DNA of 64,000 nt, from positions 8,167 to 72,166 of the forward strand of contig JBAYVI010000003.1 in the NCBI GenBank assembly GCA_041674625.1, given 5' to 3'. Origin of the DNA: BRH-c32 sp041674625 (lineage in GTDB: Bacteria; Bacteroidota; Ignavibacteria; Ignavibacteriales; Melioribacteraceae). Positions 36,856-45,503 of this stretch are shown one piece after another. The number at the start of each line of letters is the position of its first letter. Within the stretch, counting starts at the first letter, position 1. A program made the position numbers and the translations under genes. The notes beneath the pieces were generated by a model. The model saw only the letters and a list, made by a program, of their open reading frames with translations. It was not told the origin of the DNA and ran no database searches.

Positions 36856-37116
36856 GAAAATCCACCAAAGCAAACTACTAATTTTTGGTAGGCATCTATT
36901 AAGAATTTATAGCTAAATGCAGGATTGCATCCGCTTGTGAAACCACTCAAGTTTCCCTTATATGTGAGTGTTTTAATCAAGGTTTCTATTTTTGTAATCG
37001 ATAGACTACAAGCCCTTTCCATATATCCCACAAATCTTTCCGCATAACACTTATTGTTGAACTTTTCTTCAAGTATTATGTTTAGTTATGTAAAATAAGA
37101 GATAATGTAGATTTTT
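36856..37116. other. gene-free gap, 261 nt
   Basis: No supported ORF, tRNA or clear terminator. A minus-strand open frame crosses it and runs into the response regulator end, but has no ribosome site or family features. Probably holds the promoter of the lone receiver gene. Confidence 0.35.
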
Positions 37117-37494
37117 ATGACTGTTGCAATAGTAGAAGATTCCACAATAATAAAAGATCGAATAAAAGAAAAAATAGATCAATACCCGGAAATAAAAATT
37201 CTATGGGAAGCTGAATTATTAAGTGATGGATTACAAAAAATTAAAGAAGAGACTCCCGATTATTTAATCCTCGATATCCAACTCCCGGATGGTAACGGAA
37301 TTGATATACTAAAATTAATAAAAGAGAAAAAGTATAATACTTCGGTTATCGTTCTTACAAATTATCCGATCGGCGGAATCAATTCCAAATGCTGTTCAAT
37401 CGGAGCGGATTATTTTTTCGATAAAACAAATGAATTTGAAAAAGTGTTCTCTGTATTAAAAGAGAAATTAGAACTACAAACAAATAGAAATTAA
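37117..37494 (+). CDS. single-domain response regulator (CheY-like)
   Basis: 125 aa, only a receiver domain: acidic residues E7-D8, phosphoacceptor D53 (LILDIQLPDGNG), Thr/Ser of the VIVLTNYP strand, and the conserved Lys in FFDKTNEF. No output domain. It precedes the tolC-like gene by 24 nt on the same strand, so it may be part of a phosphorelay that regulates the efflux unit or may act through protein contact (inference). Confidence 0.85.
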   Translation: MTVAIVEDSTIIKDRIKEKIDQYPEIKILWEAELLSDGLQKIKEETPDYLILDIQLPDGNGIDILKLIKEKKYNTSVIVLTNYPIGGINSKCCSIGADYFFDKTNEFEKVFSVLKEKLELQTNRN

Positions 37495-37518
37495 AATAAA
37501 CAAGGAATAAGTCAGATA

Positions 37519-38832
37519 ATGAAAAAATCATTTTTGATAATCGGATTGATGATTGCTTTAACTTCAATCGGAAATGCACAAGAAAAAATTAAAATGACTG
37601 TAGAAGATGCAATTCAGACGGGATTAAAAAACAGTAAAACATTGGATGCTTCTTCTATGAAAGTTGTTGCCGCAGAAGCACGCAAAAAAGAAGTAATCGC
37701 AGGCTTGCTTCCTTCAGTAAAATTCAATGCAGGTTATAGAAGATTAAGCGAAGTCGATCCTTTTGAAATTAATACTCCATTTGGAAATTTTGTTGTATCT
37801 CCCTCTATATTGGATAATTATACGACACAATTGACAGTTGCACAGCCTTTATTTGCAGGCTTTAGATTGCTCAGTGGAGCTAAAATAGCAAGTAAGAATT
37901 ATGAAGCCACAAAAGAAGATTTCCAAAAAGATCAATCGGACTTAATCTATAACATTCAGAATGCTTATTGGAATCTTTTCAAAGCCGAGCAGATGAAAAA
38001 AGTAATAGATGAAAACGTTAGTATGATTCAGGCGCACGTAAATGATGCAACGAATTTATTAAATGCAGGTTTATTAACTACGAATGATAAATTGAAATTT
38101 GAAGTGCAGTTATCCGATGCCCAATTAAAACAGTTAGATGCAGGGAATAATGTAAGATTAGCAATGATCGGACTAAATAATGTATTAAGTATTCCGCTTA
38201 CTACTGAAATTGAAATTGCTTCTGAAGTAAAAAGAAGCGAAGCAGAGTTTGGTGAATTAAATACATTAGTTAATTCGGCAATAGATGAAAGACCTGAAGT
38301 TAAGGCAGCTGAGTTAAGGGTAAAAGCTGCTGAATATGGTGTTACCGCCGCAAAAGCAGGATGGTATCCGCAAATAAGTGTATCGGGTAATTTATATTAT
38401 AGTCGTCCAAATCAAAGAATCGTTCCTGCTGAAGATAAATTTAATTCTACTTGGGATGTAGGAGTGAATTTGAGTATGAATATATGGGATTGGCTTACTA
38501 CGGCTCATCAGACCGAACAGGCAAAAGCTCAATTAGCGCAAGGTGTTGATGCTCTCGGAATTATCAAAGACGGTGTCTCTTTAGAAGTCAATCAATATTA
38601 TCTATTGGTTAATCAATTAAAAAGAAGAATAGAACTTTCGGAATTAACAGTTAAACAAGCAGAAGAAAATATGAGAGTTACTTCGGAGCGGTTCAAAGGG
38701 GGCACTGCTTTGAGTACCGATGCAATCGACGCAGAAGTTTCGCTTCTCTCGGCAAAAATAAATTATACAAATTCTTTAGTCGATTTTGAATTATCAAAAG
38801 CACGGTTAAAGAAAGCATTAGGTAAAGAATAA
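37519..38832 (+). CDS. TolC-family outer membrane efflux protein
   Basis: 437 aa with a signal peptide (ALTSIGNAQ). Two repeated TolC helical-barrel halves, each beginning with an N-terminal strand (MTVEDAIQTGLKNS) and helices with repeated AEARKKEVIAGLLPSVKFNAGY-like and VKAAELRVKAAEYG patterns, and NIWDWLTTAHQTEQAKAQL in the second. It is the outer exit duct for the MFP and RND genes that follow at 25 and 12 nt, so the three form one tripartite pump operon. Confidence 0.92.
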   Translation: MKKSFLIIGLMIALTSIGNAQEKIKMTVEDAIQTGLKNSKTLDASSMKVVAAEARKKEVIAGLLPSVKFNAGYRRLSEVDPFEINTPFGNFVVSPSILDNYTTQLTVAQPLFAGFRLLSGAKIASKNYEATKEDFQKDQSDLIYNIQNAYWNLFKAEQMKKVIDENVSMIQAHVNDATNLLNAGLLTTNDKLKFEVQLSDAQLKQLDAGNNVRLAMIGLNNVLSIPLTTEIEIASEVKRSEAEFGELNTLVNSAIDERPEVKAAELRVKAAEYGVTAAKAGWYPQISVSGNLYYSRPNQRIVPAEDKFNSTWDVGVNLSMNIWDWLTTAHQTEQAKAQLAQGVDALGIIKDGVSLEVNQYYLLVNQLKRRIELSELTVKQAEENMRVTSERFKGGTALSTDAIDAEVSLLSAKINYTNSLVDFELSKARLKKALGKE

Positions 38833-38856
38833 AAAGATTATAAAAAGGGAATAAAA

Positions 38857-39906
38857 ATGAAAAAAGCAAAGTTATTCGCAATCCCTGTTTTGATAGTTGT
38901 AGTAATAGTATCAGTACTATTTTATAATAAATCGAAAATGCAGGCAAAGGCAGCACCGAAGGCAACAGATGTATTTTATGTATCTGTACAATCGGTTACA
39001 AGCAGTTCACTTAGTGAAGATATTTCACTTATAGGTACAGTCAATGCAGATAAAGATGTAAATATAGTTTCGGAAACTCAAGGCAAAGTGGTTTCCGTTA
39101 ATACTCAAGTCGGCGATTACAAGCAAGCGGGCTCTATTTTAATACAAATAGATGATGAATTAAAAAAGGCTGCTTTTATGAGTGCAGAAGCTAATTATGA
39201 AAAATCTAAAAAAGATTTTGAAAGATATACAGTTCTTCTAAAACAGGGCTCTGCTACTGATGCACAAATGGATAATTTTAAGTTGCAGTTAGCAAATGCT
39301 GAATCTCAATATATAGTTGCGAAAAAACAATTAAGCGATACGAAAATTACGACACCAATTTCCGGATACGTTACTTCGAGGAATGTTGATTTAGGTACTA
39401 TGGTTAACCCCGGAATGGTAATCGGGAATGTTGTGGATATATCAAAAGTAAAGGTGAAAGTGAATGTAGCCGAGCAGGATGTATTCAAAATTAAAACAGG
39501 TAATAGAGTAAAAGTAACGACAGATGTATTTCCTGGAACTGTATTTGAAGGAAAAATTGAAACAATAAGCTCTAAAGCAGATGAAGTACATACTTATCCA
39601 ATTGAAGTGGCTGTTTATAATAACGGTGTGCAGAAATTAAAAGCAGGTATGTTTGCTAAAGTAAGTTTCTCTACTTCTACTAAAGTAGGTTCATTAACTA
39701 TACCGAGAGAAGCATTACTTGGAAGCATTAAAGAGCCGGAAGTTTATGTAGTTGAAAACGGAATAGCTAAATTGAAAAAATTAATTTTAGGCGAAGAAGC
39801 TGGTGTAAGAGTAGAGGTATTGGAAGGTTTAGAGGCGGGTGAAAAGGTTGTAGTAAGTGGGCAGAATAATATTGACGACAACGTAAAAGTAAAGATAGTT
39901 AATTAA
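38857..39906 (+). CDS. RND efflux membrane-fusion (periplasmic adaptor) protein
   Basis: 349 aa with an N-terminal membrane anchor (FAIPVLIVVVIVSVLFY). The order is right for an HlyD/AcrA family adaptor: a lipoyl half (LIGTVNADKDVNIVSETQGK), a helical hairpin (SANYEKSKKDFERYTVLLKQGSA), a second lipoyl half (TKITTPISGYVTSRNV), and a beta-barrel and membrane-proximal domain ending VVSGQNNIDD. It links the inner-membrane pump to the TolC-like channel. Confidence 0.93.
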   Translation: MKKAKLFAIPVLIVVVIVSVLFYNKSKMQAKAAPKATDVFYVSVQSVTSSSLSEDISLIGTVNADKDVNIVSETQGKVVSVNTQVGDYKQAGSILIQIDDELKKAAFMSAEANYEKSKKDFERYTVLLKQGSATDAQMDNFKLQLANAESQYIVAKKQLSDTKITTPISGYVTSRNVDLGTMVNPGMVIGNVVDISKVKVKVNVAEQDVFKIKTGNRVKVTTDVFPGTVFEGKIETISSKADEVHTYPIEVAVYNNGVQKLKAGMFAKVSFSTSTKVGSLTIPREALLGSIKEPEVYVVENGIAKLKKLILGEEAGVRVEVLEGLEAGEKVVVSGQNNIDDNVKVKIVN

Positions 39907-39917
39907 GGATAAGAAAA

Positions 39918-42900
39918 ATGACATTAACCGAATTATCAATAAAAAGACCATCGCTTATAATTGTAATTTTCGCGGCATTTATAATCTTGGGATTATTCAG
40001 TTTTCAGAAATTGAAATATGAATTACTCCCTAAGTTTAGTCCGGCAGTAATTACAATTACAACGATTTACCCGGGTGCATCCCCGAACGAAGTGGAAACA
40101 GGTGTATCGAAACCGCTCGAAGATGCAGTATCTGGATTGGATAAAGTAAGCGAAATAAAAAGTACATCTATGGAAGGCGTTTCTTTTGTTACGATTGAAT
40201 TACTTCAATCAGCAAAAGTAGATATATCACTACAAGATGCTCAAAGAAAAGTAAATGAAATATTTTCATCATTACCTGATGGAGTAAAGTCTCCGGTAGT
40301 TTCTAAAATTGCATTGGATGAGATTCCTGTAATTCGTCTCGGTGTATCGGGGAGTTTATCGGATAAGGAATTATTTCAATTCGTAAAAGATAAGGTAAAA
40401 CCTGAGCTGTCAAAGGTTGCCGGTGTTGGACAGATTGCTTTAATTGGCGGTAATGAAAGAGAGATAAAAATAAATCTCGATATGGAAAAATTGAAAGCTT
40501 ACGGGTTATCGATTATGCAGGTAACTCAAACAATCAAAAATTCTAATCTTGATTTTCCAACAGGAAAAATTAAAGATAGCGATGAACAATATATAGTAAG
40601 AATAGCAGGTAAGTTCTCAAGTTTAGAGCAAGTAAGAAATCTTGCAATCGGAACTTCTAAAACAGGCAGTGAAATAAAACTTTCTGATATAGCAGAAGTA
40701 GAAGATGGAATAAAAGATGTAACCAATATTTCACGTATAGACGGGAAAAGTACAATTGCGATAAATGTTCTTAAGCAGACCGATGCCAACGCTGTGGATG
40801 TAAGTAAATTAGTAAAATTAAAATTAGCAGAACTCGAAACCACTTTTGCAGATTATGGCTTTAAATATACAATATCGCAAGATGGATCAATTTATACAAT
40901 AGATGCAGCGAATGCAGTAAAGACAGATCTTTTAATCGCAGTTTTTCTCGTTGCATTGGTGATGCTGCTTTTCTTACATAGCATCAGAAATTCAGTAATA
41001 GTTTTGGTTGCAATTCCTTCATCACTAATTACAACATTTATGGCGATGTGGGCTTTGGATTTTACACTTAATTTAATGACACTTCTTGCACTATCATTAG
41101 TGGTTGGTATTCTCGTAGATGATTCTATTGTGGTATTGGAGAATATTTATCATCATCTCGAAAAAGGGGAAGAGAAACGGATTGCCGCATTAAGAGGAAG
41201 AAACGAAATTGGATTCGCAGCTCTTGCAATTACGTTGGTGGATGTGTCAGTATTTTTCCCACTCTCATTAACTAGCGGTATAATCGGTAATATTATGAGG
41301 CAGTTTTCTATTGTGGTTGTGGTTTCCACATTACTTAGTCTGTTTGTTTCGTTTACTATTACTCCTATGCTTGCTTCGAGGTTTGCAAAAGTAGAACGAT
41401 TAACTAATAGAACTTTATTGGGAAAATTCGCAATCTGGTTCGAAGCTAAATTCAAAAATTTCACTGAGTTCTATATTTCAATTCTTAACTGGAGTTTTAA
41501 AAATAAGGCGAAAGTATTTGTTGGAACAATTGTAATATTCTTCGCTTCAGTTGCTTTAGTTCCTTTTGGATTTATTGGTGGCGAATTTATGGCAGTAGCT
41601 GATAGAGGTGAATTTGCACTCACGGTAAAACTTCCTCCGGGTGCTAAGATTGAGGAAACAAATAGAATCTCTCAAGAAGTAGAGAACATGATTATGAAGA
41701 CTCCGGGAGTGGAAAGAGTATTTGTAAATGCCGGTGCTTCGAGTGAGGGACTTATAGGGTTTGCATCTAATAATTCATCTGAGATTAACGTAACTCTCGT
41801 TCCGAAAAATCAGAGAGAAAAAAGTACAGATGAAATCGGACAGGAGATTAAAGAAAAAGCAATGAGAATCCCCGGTGTTGAAGCTCGTTATAATCCCATC
41901 GGCATTTTCGGTGTTGCTAATCAGACTCCTATCCAATTATTAGTAAACGGCACTAATGTAGATAGCGTTTATAAAGCTGCCGATATAATTGAAAAAGTAT
42001 TAACAAAAATTCCGGGGACAACTGACTTGCGTTTATCTTCTGAACAGGGTAAGCCGGAAACTAAAATCGAAATAGATCGTCAGAAATTAAATTCATTTGG
42101 TTTGTCACTTGCAGAAGTCGGAGGTGCTCTTCGTGTTGCTCTTACAGGAGATGACGAATCCAAGTTCCGCGAGGGCAATACTGAATATAGCTTGCGTGTT
42201 CAGTTAGATGAATTTAATAGATCAGCTACTGAAGATTTGGGTAATTTATCTTTTACTAACAAAAAAGGTCAACTAATTTATTTAAAACAGTTTTCAGATA
42301 TTTCGAGGACTACTGGACCATCGAATCTTCAAAGACAGAATAGAAATGCGGCTGTAACGGTTTTTTCTCAGGTAATTGGAAGACCTACCGGAACTATTTC
42401 TGCAGAGTTTACTGAGGAGATGAAAAGCGTGAGACTGCCTAATGAAACCACCTACTCATTTGGTGGTGATGTGAAAAACCAAAAGGAAGCATTTGGCGAT
42501 TTGGGTCTTGCGATGATGGCTGCTGTGTTATTTTCCTATCTCGTAATGGTAGGTTTATATGATTCATTTGTTTATCCATTTGTGGTCTTGTTTTCAATTC
42601 CGCTTGCTATTGTGGGCGGTTTGCTTGCATTAGCTTTAACTATGAAATCACTAAATGTATTTACAATACTTGGTATGATTATGCTTGTGGGACTTGTGGG
42701 CAAAAATGCAATTCTTCTTGTCGATAGAACTAATTATATGAGAGGAATGGGAGAATCGGTTAAAGATTCATTAATTGATGCGGCTCGTATGAGAGTAAGA
42801 CCAATCTTTATGACTACTCTTACAATGATTTTCGGTATGATGCCGATTGCATTATCTACGAGTTCCGGCTCGGAATGGAAGACCGGTTTAGCTTGGGTAC

Positions 42901-43055
42901 TAATCGGAGGATTGACGAGCTCATTATTCCTTACACTTATCGTAGTGCCTGTTGTATATACAAAAGTAGAAGAATATAGAGAACGCATTCCGAAATTATT
43001 TGGGAAGGTATCGGGGTTATTTAAGAAAAAATCACCCGAATTAGCTGCTGAATAG
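39918..43055 (+). CDS. RND multidrug/solute efflux pump (HAE1/AcrB-type)
   Basis: 1045 aa, full length. About 12 hydrophobic helices, with proton relay region VVGILVDDSIVVLENIYHH in the first half, a pore/porter domain (PGASPNEVETGVSKPLED), and a second half containing GLVGKNAILLVDRTN. Driven by proton motive force. Substrate class is not predictable, but as HAE1-type it probably exports organic compounds rather than metals. Third gene of the tripartite operon; ends just before a terminator. Confidence 0.94.
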   Translation: MTLTELSIKRPSLIIVIFAAFIILGLFSFQKLKYELLPKFSPAVITITTIYPGASPNEVETGVSKPLEDAVSGLDKVSEIKSTSMEGVSFVTIELLQSAKVDISLQDAQRKVNEIFSSLPDGVKSPVVSKIALDEIPVIRLGVSGSLSDKELFQFVKDKVKPELSKVAGVGQIALIGGNEREIKINLDMEKLKAYGLSIMQVTQTIKNSNLDFPTGKIKDSDEQYIVRIAGKFSSLEQVRNLAIGTSKTGSEIKLSDIAEVEDGIKDVTNISRIDGKSTIAINVLKQTDANAVDVSKLVKLKLAELETTFADYGFKYTISQDGSIYTIDAANAVKTDLLIAVFLVALVMLLFLHSIRNSVIVLVAIPSSLITTFMAMWALDFTLNLMTLLALSLVVGILVDDSIVVLENIYHHLEKGEEKRIAALRGRNEIGFAALAITLVDVSVFFPLSLTSGIIGNIMRQFSIVVVVSTLLSLFVSFTITPMLASRFAKVERLTNRTLLGKFAIWFEAKFKNFTEFYISILNWSFKNKAKVFVGTIVIFFASVALVPFGFIGGEFMAVADRGEFALTVKLPPGAKIEETNRISQEVENMIMKTPGVERVFVNAGASSEGLIGFASNNSSEINVTLVPKNQREKSTDEIGQEIKEKAMRIPGVEARYNPIGIFGVANQTPIQLLVNGTNVDSVYKAADIIEKVLTKIPGTTDLRLSSEQGKPETKIEIDRQKLNSFGLSLAEVGGALRVALTGDDESKFREGNTEYSLRVQLDEFNRSATEDLGNLSFTNKKGQLIYLKQFSDISRTTGPSNLQRQNRNAAVTVFSQVIGRPTGTISAEFTEEMKSVRLPNETTYSFGGDVKNQKEAFGDLGLAMMAAVLFSYLVMVGLYDSFVYPFVVLFSIPLAIVGGLLALALTMKSLNVFTILGMIMLVGLVGKNAILLVDRTNYMRGMGESVKDSLIDAARMRVRPIFMTTLTMIFGMMPIALSTSSGSEWKTGLAWVLIGGLTSSLFLTLIVVPVVYTKVEEYRERIPKLFGKVSGLFKKKSPELAAE

Positions 43056-43085
43056 AAAATTCATTTGATTATAGTATTAAAAATT

Positions 43086-43120
43086 AAGCTGCCTCATTTT
43101 TTTTGAGACAGCTTTTTTTT
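43086..43120 (+). terminator. rho-independent terminator after RND operon
   Basis: AAGCTGCCTCA, T-rich loop, TGAGACAGCTT with one mismatch, followed by TTTTTTTT. 30 nt after the pump stop. Confidence 0.8.
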
Positions 43121-43195
43121 TATTTGGTTAACTAGTAGTTGCAACGGGAAATAATTATTTTTATTGAACTGATAATTATCACTAAATGAGTAAAT

Positions 43196-43834
43196 ATGAA
43201 AAATTATTCTGTAATTGTATTTGATCTTGGTAATGTTTTAATACCATTCAATTATTCACTTTTATTAGCAAAATTAGATTTTATTGAAGAAGGACTTGGT
43301 AAAAAATTTGAAGAATTATATAATGAATATTACGATGTTCATAGAAGTTTTGAAAGAGGTGAAGTTTCTCGCCGAGAATTTTTAGATGCCATACATAGAT
43401 GGACAGGTGAAAAACTTAGCGATGAAGAATTTTGTATTGCTTATTCGTCTGTTTTCAAAGAAGATAGAAAAGTAACTTCACTTCTGCCGGAATTAAAGAA
43501 AAAATATAAACTTGTTCTCCTTTCAAATACAAATGAAATACATAAAGAATATGGATGGGGACATTATAAATTTTTAGAGAATTTTGATAAACTCATTTTA
43601 TCGCACCAGGCTGGTGCAGTAAAACCGGAAGAAAAAATATATCAAACGGTAATGAAATTTACCGGGTTACCTGCTGAGGAACATATCTTTATAGACGACA
43701 TTGCTGAATATGCCGAAGGTGCTCGCAAGATGGGATGGGATGCTATTCAGTTCAAAGGTTATGATAACTTAGTTGAGCAGTTCAAAGAAAAAGGAATCCT
43801 GAGCCCCGCCTTTTCAGGTCCAGAAAATAAGTGA
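43196..43834 (+). CDS. HAD-superfamily hydrolase, subfamily IA
   Basis: 212 aa. HAD motif I VIVFDLGNVLIPF (D10 nucleophile), motif II LVLLSNTNE, motif III GAVKPEEKIY (Lys), motif IV HIFIDDIAEYAEGA. The alpha-helical cap between about 20 and 95 fits subfamily IA such as YihX-like sugar-phosphate phosphatases. Substrate unknown. A single gene, convergent with the Spx/ArsC-like gene. Confidence 0.87.
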   Translation: MKNYSVIVFDLGNVLIPFNYSLLLAKLDFIEEGLGKKFEELYNEYYDVHRSFERGEVSRREFLDAIHRWTGEKLSDEEFCIAYSSVFKEDRKVTSLLPELKKKYKLVLLSNTNEIHKEYGWGHYKFLENFDKLILSHQAGAVKPEEKIYQTVMKFTGLPAEEHIFIDDIAEYAEGARKMGWDAIQFKGYDNLVEQFKEKGILSPAFSGPENK

Positions 43835-43903
43835 GAAAAGTAAACGACTTTTTAAATACTTTTATTAGAACCATTTCGGTGCAATCGATAACATTACAAA
43901 TAA

Positions 43904-43993
43904 GTGCAGGGTAGTGCAAGTAGAAACTATATTGTGCAGAATGATGCAATCTAGTACAATTGAGTAAAATTGAGAGCGAAACTGTGCAGTTTG
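43904..43993. repeat. degenerate 10-bp-period tandem array
   Basis: A GTGCA-type word starts at 43904, 43914, 43934 and 43984, with degraded copies ATGCA at 43944, GTACA at 43954 and GTAAA at 43964, all in perfect 10-nt register. A further GTGCA at 43879 is 25 nt earlier. The array lies between two convergent genes. It matches the helical turn, so it may be a bendable or protein-binding site, or a decayed microsatellite. Confidence 0.5.
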
Positions 43994-44009
43994 AAACAAT
44001 AAATTATTT

Positions 44010-44345
44010 TCACTCTGTCCAGGTTTTCCAGATGTCGGGTTGGTAACCGAGAGTAACTTCTTTACCATTACGAACAATCGGGGTTTTGAAAAGTAGAGGA
44101 TCATTAAGCAATTCCGTTTCGATATCGTGTGTCATAAATTTTAAATTGCGTTCACGATATCTTTTCCCTTCGGTATCTATTAATTCTTCAACCGGGAAAA
44201 CACGTTTGATGCTATCCAATTCACCCGGAGAGATTCCCTTCTCTGCAAGATTCCTGAAATGATATGAGATTTTTCGTTCTTTAAAATAGCGTTCTGATTT
44301 TTTTGTATCGAAGCACTTTACCGTACCAAATATCTGTATGTTCAT
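44010..44345 (-). CDS. Spx/ArsC-family protein with a single N-terminal Cys
   Basis: 111 aa thioredoxin-like fold: IQIFGTVKCFDTKKSERYF with Cys11 (no CxxC, since position 14 is not Cys), ISYHFRNLAEKG, and the family's C-terminal TPIVRNGKEVTLGYQ. No second or third Cys is available for the classic ArsC relay, so arsenate reduction in the E. coli manner is uncertain. It is the last gene of the recJ-ruvC-ruvA run, 22 nt after ruvA. Confidence 0.78.
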   Translation of the reverse strand: MNIQIFGTVKCFDTKKSERYFKERKISYHFRNLAEKGISPGELDSIKRVFPVEELIDTEGKRYRERNLKFMTHDIETELLNDPLLFKTPIVRNGKEVTLGYQPDIWKTWTE

Positions 44346-44367
44346 ATAAATTATTCCTTACTTAAAT

Positions 44368-44970
44368 CTAACTATTAAGAGCGGTAAGCGAATCCTTAAT
44401 TAAGTCTTCTATCTTAGCATCCGGATTTTTAGTTAAGCAATCTCGAACAGCACGCTCGGCAACTTTAGGATTATAACCAAGATTAGTTAATGCTGTAATG
44501 GCATCATTGCGTGCTGTAAAAGTTTTTATTTGAACTCCGCCCGTCTCACCCAATTCTGCTGAATGTGAAAGAGCATTAATTTTATCTCGAAGTTCAATAA
44601 TCATTCTCTCGGCAGTTTTTCGTCCAATACCGGGAGTAGAAATTATGCGTGCAATATTCCCTGAAGAGATTGCATCTCTTAGATCAGAGAGTTGTATTCC
44701 CGAAAGAACACTTAGAGCAACCTTTGGACCGATACCATTAACACTAATCAGAAGCTCGAACATCTCTTTCTCTGCGGTAGTAATAAAACCATATAAATCG
44801 AGCGCATCTTCACGAACAACTAAATAAGTATAAAACGATGCTTCAGTTTTGCCTTCGAGTTTCTCAAATGTATTCAATGAGATATTTACTAAATAACCCA
44901 CTCCATTAACATCGACTAAAACTTTATTCGGTTTCTTTGATAAAAATTTTCCTGATATATAACCAATCAT
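44368..44970 (-). CDS. ruvA: Holliday junction DNA helicase subunit RuvA
   Basis: 200 aa, normal. N-terminal OB-fold (MIGYISGKFL, VDVNGVGYLVNIS), central double helix-hairpin-helix (SVNGIGPKVALSVLSGI, STPGIGRKTAERMIIELRDK), C-terminal domain III (ALTNLGYNPKVAERAV). It binds four-way junctions and loads RuvB. It overlaps ruvC by 4 nt. ruvB is not in this window. Confidence 0.96.
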   Translation of the reverse strand: MIGYISGKFLSKKPNKVLVDVNGVGYLVNISLNTFEKLEGKTEASFYTYLVVREDALDLYGFITTAEKEMFELLISVNGIGPKVALSVLSGIQLSDLRDAISSGNIARIISTPGIGRKTAERMIIELRDKINALSHSAELGETGGVQIKTFTARNDAITALTNLGYNPKVAERAVRDCLTKNPDAKIEDLIKDSLTALNS

Positions 44971-45503
44971 AAAATTACTCTCTCGGGATTAGCTTTTATA
45001 AAATCTTTCCAGTTCTTTGATTTTACTACACCGGAAAGAGACTTAAACGAATAACAGATAGCAACGGCAAGCGCATCAGTTTCATCGAATTTTACTTTTT
45101 CTGTTTTAAGAGATAGAATTTTTGCTACCATGAATTGAACCTGCTCTTTTGTTGCAGCACCTTTTCCTGTAACTGATTTTTTTATTTCACGCGGGGAATA
45201 TTCTTTTATATTGAGCTTATTGTGGACAGCCGCAAGGAGCGAAACACCCCTTGCATATCCAATCTTTAGAGCCGATTGAACGTTCTTGTTAAAAAAAGCA
45301 GTCTCAATAGAAAATTCAGTCGGTTTATATAGTTTTATCTTCTCATCGATCGAATCATAGATCACTTCCAATCGATTAGCCATTTCATCTTTAGCAGGAA
45401 TATTAATTATTCCCGAAGCAACATACTTTAATTCATTGCCATTATAATCAACAACGCCGAACCCTGTAATAATTGTTCCGGGATCAATTCCTATTATTCT
45501 CAT
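44967..45503 (-). CDS. ruvC: crossover junction endodeoxyribonuclease RuvC
   Basis: 178 aa. RNase H-like fold with D7 in GIDPGTIITGFGVV, Glu in FSIETAFFNKN, and acidic ligand in FDETDALAVAICY near the C-terminus. Resolves Holliday junctions. Its start lies within the last 20 nt of recJ, and it overlaps ruvA by 4 nt, so recJ-ruvC-ruvA is one coupled repair operon. Confidence 0.95.
   Translation of the reverse strand: MRIIGIDPGTIITGFGVVDYNGNELKYVASGIINIPAKDEMANRLEVIYDSIDEKIKLYKPTEFSIETAFFNKNVQSALKIGYARGVSLLAAVHNKLNIKEYSPREIKKSVTGKGAATKEQVQFMVAKILSLKTEKVKFDETDALAVAICYSFKSLSGVVKSKNWKDFIKANPERVIL

Noticed and set aside
36825..37031. Minus-strand ORF in the gap after the response regulator
   Set aside because: No ribosome site, overlaps the regulator end, no recognisable family; Cys/Phe-rich composition of a chance frame.
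43904..43993. Possible CRISPR array
   Set aside because: The period is 10 nt with decaying words; there are no 24-40-nt direct repeats with unique spacers, and no cas genes.
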